The notes beneath the pieces are model-generated. The model was not told the origin of the DNA. It saw only the letters and a program-made list of their open reading frames with translations, and did not search any database. From Candidatus Krumholzibacteriia bacterium (GTDB taxonomy: Bacteria > Krumholzibacteriota > Krumholzibacteriia > Krumholzibacteriales > Krumholzibacteriaceae), in assembly GCA_028696635.1 (NCBI GenBank), contig JAQVGR010000102.1:1-6445 (forward strand): 6,445 nt of DNA, in the 5' to 3' direction. Below, piece after piece: positions 5,672 to 6,445 of the stretch; position 1 is the first letter of the stretch, and the number at the start of each line of letters is the position of its first letter. The position numbers were made by a program, and so were the translations under genes.

Positions 5672-6445
5672 ATGGCGAAGCAGTTGAAGTTCAATATGGA
5701 CGCCAGAGATCGCCTCAAGGCCGGCGTTGACATGCTCGCCAACGCGGTGAAGGTCACGCTCGGCCCGCGGGGCCGCAACGTGATCCTGGACAAGAAATTC
5801 GGATCGCCCACGATCACCAACGACGGCGTGACGATCGCCAAGGAGATCGAGCTGCAGGATCCGTGGGAGAACATGGGCGCTCAGATGGTGAAGGAAGTCG
5901 CCACCAAGACACACGACGTCGCCGGCGACGGCACGACCACGGCGACGATCCTCGCCCAGGCGATCATCGCCGAGGGGCTCAAGAACGTCACCGCCGGCGC
6001 CAACCCGATGTTCATCAAGCGCGGGATCCGCAAGGGCGTCGACGCGGCTGTCGAGTACATTCAGAAGCGGAGCAAGCAGGTCCGCAAGCGCGAGGAGATC
6101 GCATCCGTTGCCTCGATCTCGGCGAACAACGACACCGAGATCGGCGAGCTGATCGCCGAGGCGATGGAGAAGGTCGGCAAGGACGGCGTGATCACCGTCG
6201 AGGAGGCGAAGGGAATGGAGACGACCCTCGAGGTCGTCGAGGGGATGCAGTTCGACCGCGGGTACATGAGCCCCTACTTCGTCACCGACCCCGAGCGTAT
6301 GGAGGCGGTCCTCGAGAGCGCCTACATCCTGATCCACGACAAGAAGATCAGCGCGATGAAGGACCTGCTGCCGATACTCGAGAAGGTCGCGCAGCTGAAC
6401 AAGCCCCTGCTGATCATCGCCGAGGACATCGAGGGCGAGGCGCTC
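5672..6445 (+). CDS. groEL: Chaperonin GroEL (60 kDa), 3' end cut by window edge
   Basis: GroEL is the double-ring ATP-driven chaperonin that folds proteins in its cavity with GroES. The window holds the first 258 codons of about 540. They cover the N-terminal equatorial and intermediate domains and part of the apical domain. Nucleotide-binding elements are intact: TLGPRGRNV (29-37), ITNDGVTIAKEI (48-59) and DVAGDGTTTAT (82-92). Apical-domain hallmarks GMQFDRGYMSPYFVTD (191-206) and PLLIIAEDIEGEAL (245-258) are also clear. Before DVAGDGT, His81 stands where many homologues have Asn. The start is ATG 5672, preceded by AAAGGAG (5658-5664) with 7 nt spacing. It is co-transcribed with groES from the CIRCE-controlled promoter. 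Whether the GGM-rich C-terminal tail is present cannot be seen. Confidence 0.98.
   Translation, partial: MAKQLKFNMDARDRLKAGVDMLANAVKVTLGPRGRNVILDKKFGSPTITNDGVTIAKEIELQDPWENMGAQMVKEVATKTHDVAGDGTTTATILAQAIIAEGLKNVTAGANPMFIKRGIRKGVDAAVEYIQKRSKQVRKREEIASVASISANNDTEIGELIAEAMEKVGKDGVITVEEAKGMETTLEVVEGMQFDRGYMSPYFVTDPERMEAVLESAYILIHDKKISAMKDLLPILEKVAQLNKPLLIIAEDIEGEAL

Noticed and set aside
1..6445. Search for a novel system, mobile element, CRISPR array, tRNA or phage gene.
   Set aside because: Every long stretch is explained by known core genes. No repeats, integrase or transposase motifs, tRNA-like cloverleaf or abrupt composition change were seen.

Overview
The window is a GC-rich (roughly two-thirds G+C by eye) piece of a bacterial chromosome. 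All genes read left to right on the + strand and nearly all are housekeeping genes. Several features suggest a diderm-type, probably uncultured bacterium: a RodZ-type cell-shape protein, a CIRCE-controlled groESL operon, a type III pantothenate kinase and a biotin ligase without a DNA-binding domain. I cannot name the phylum from the sequence. The genes use many ATA (Ile) and AGG (Arg) codons, which is unusual for such a GC-rich genome and may be a useful lineage clue.

Layout. (1) Bases 2-730: the 3' part of a rodZ-like gene, with a membrane segment, a Pro/Gly/Glu-rich linker and a periplasmic DUF4115-like domain; its N-terminus lies off the left edge. (2) 796-2847: uvrB, complete, the damage-verification helicase of nucleotide excision repair. 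(3) 2795-3637: nadC, starting inside the uvrB 3' end. (4) 3634-4461: birA, starting in a GTGA overlap with the nadC stop. (5) 4458-5195: coaX, starting in an ATGA overlap with the birA stop. (6) 5196-5353: an intergenic control region with a possible terminator, a clear sigma70-type promoter (TTGAAC-17-TATATT), a CIRCE operator and the groES leader. (7) 5354-5641: groES. (8) 5672-6445: groEL, cut by the right edge after 258 codons.

How it works together. uvrB, nadC, birA and coaX overlap end to end, so they are probably one translationally coupled mRNA. The last three supply or attach cofactors: NAD (quinolinate to nicotinate mononucleotide), biotin (attachment to carboxylase carrier domains) and CoA (pantothenate phosphorylation). 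groESL is a separate heat-shock unit with its own promoter and, by inference, HrcA repression through CIRCE. No tRNA, rRNA, mobile element, CRISPR array or defence gene is visible, and I found no undescribed system. The points worth a second look are fine-scale: the out-of-frame uvrB/nadC overlap, motif departures in CoaX and BirA, the compact groESL control region and the ATA codon use.
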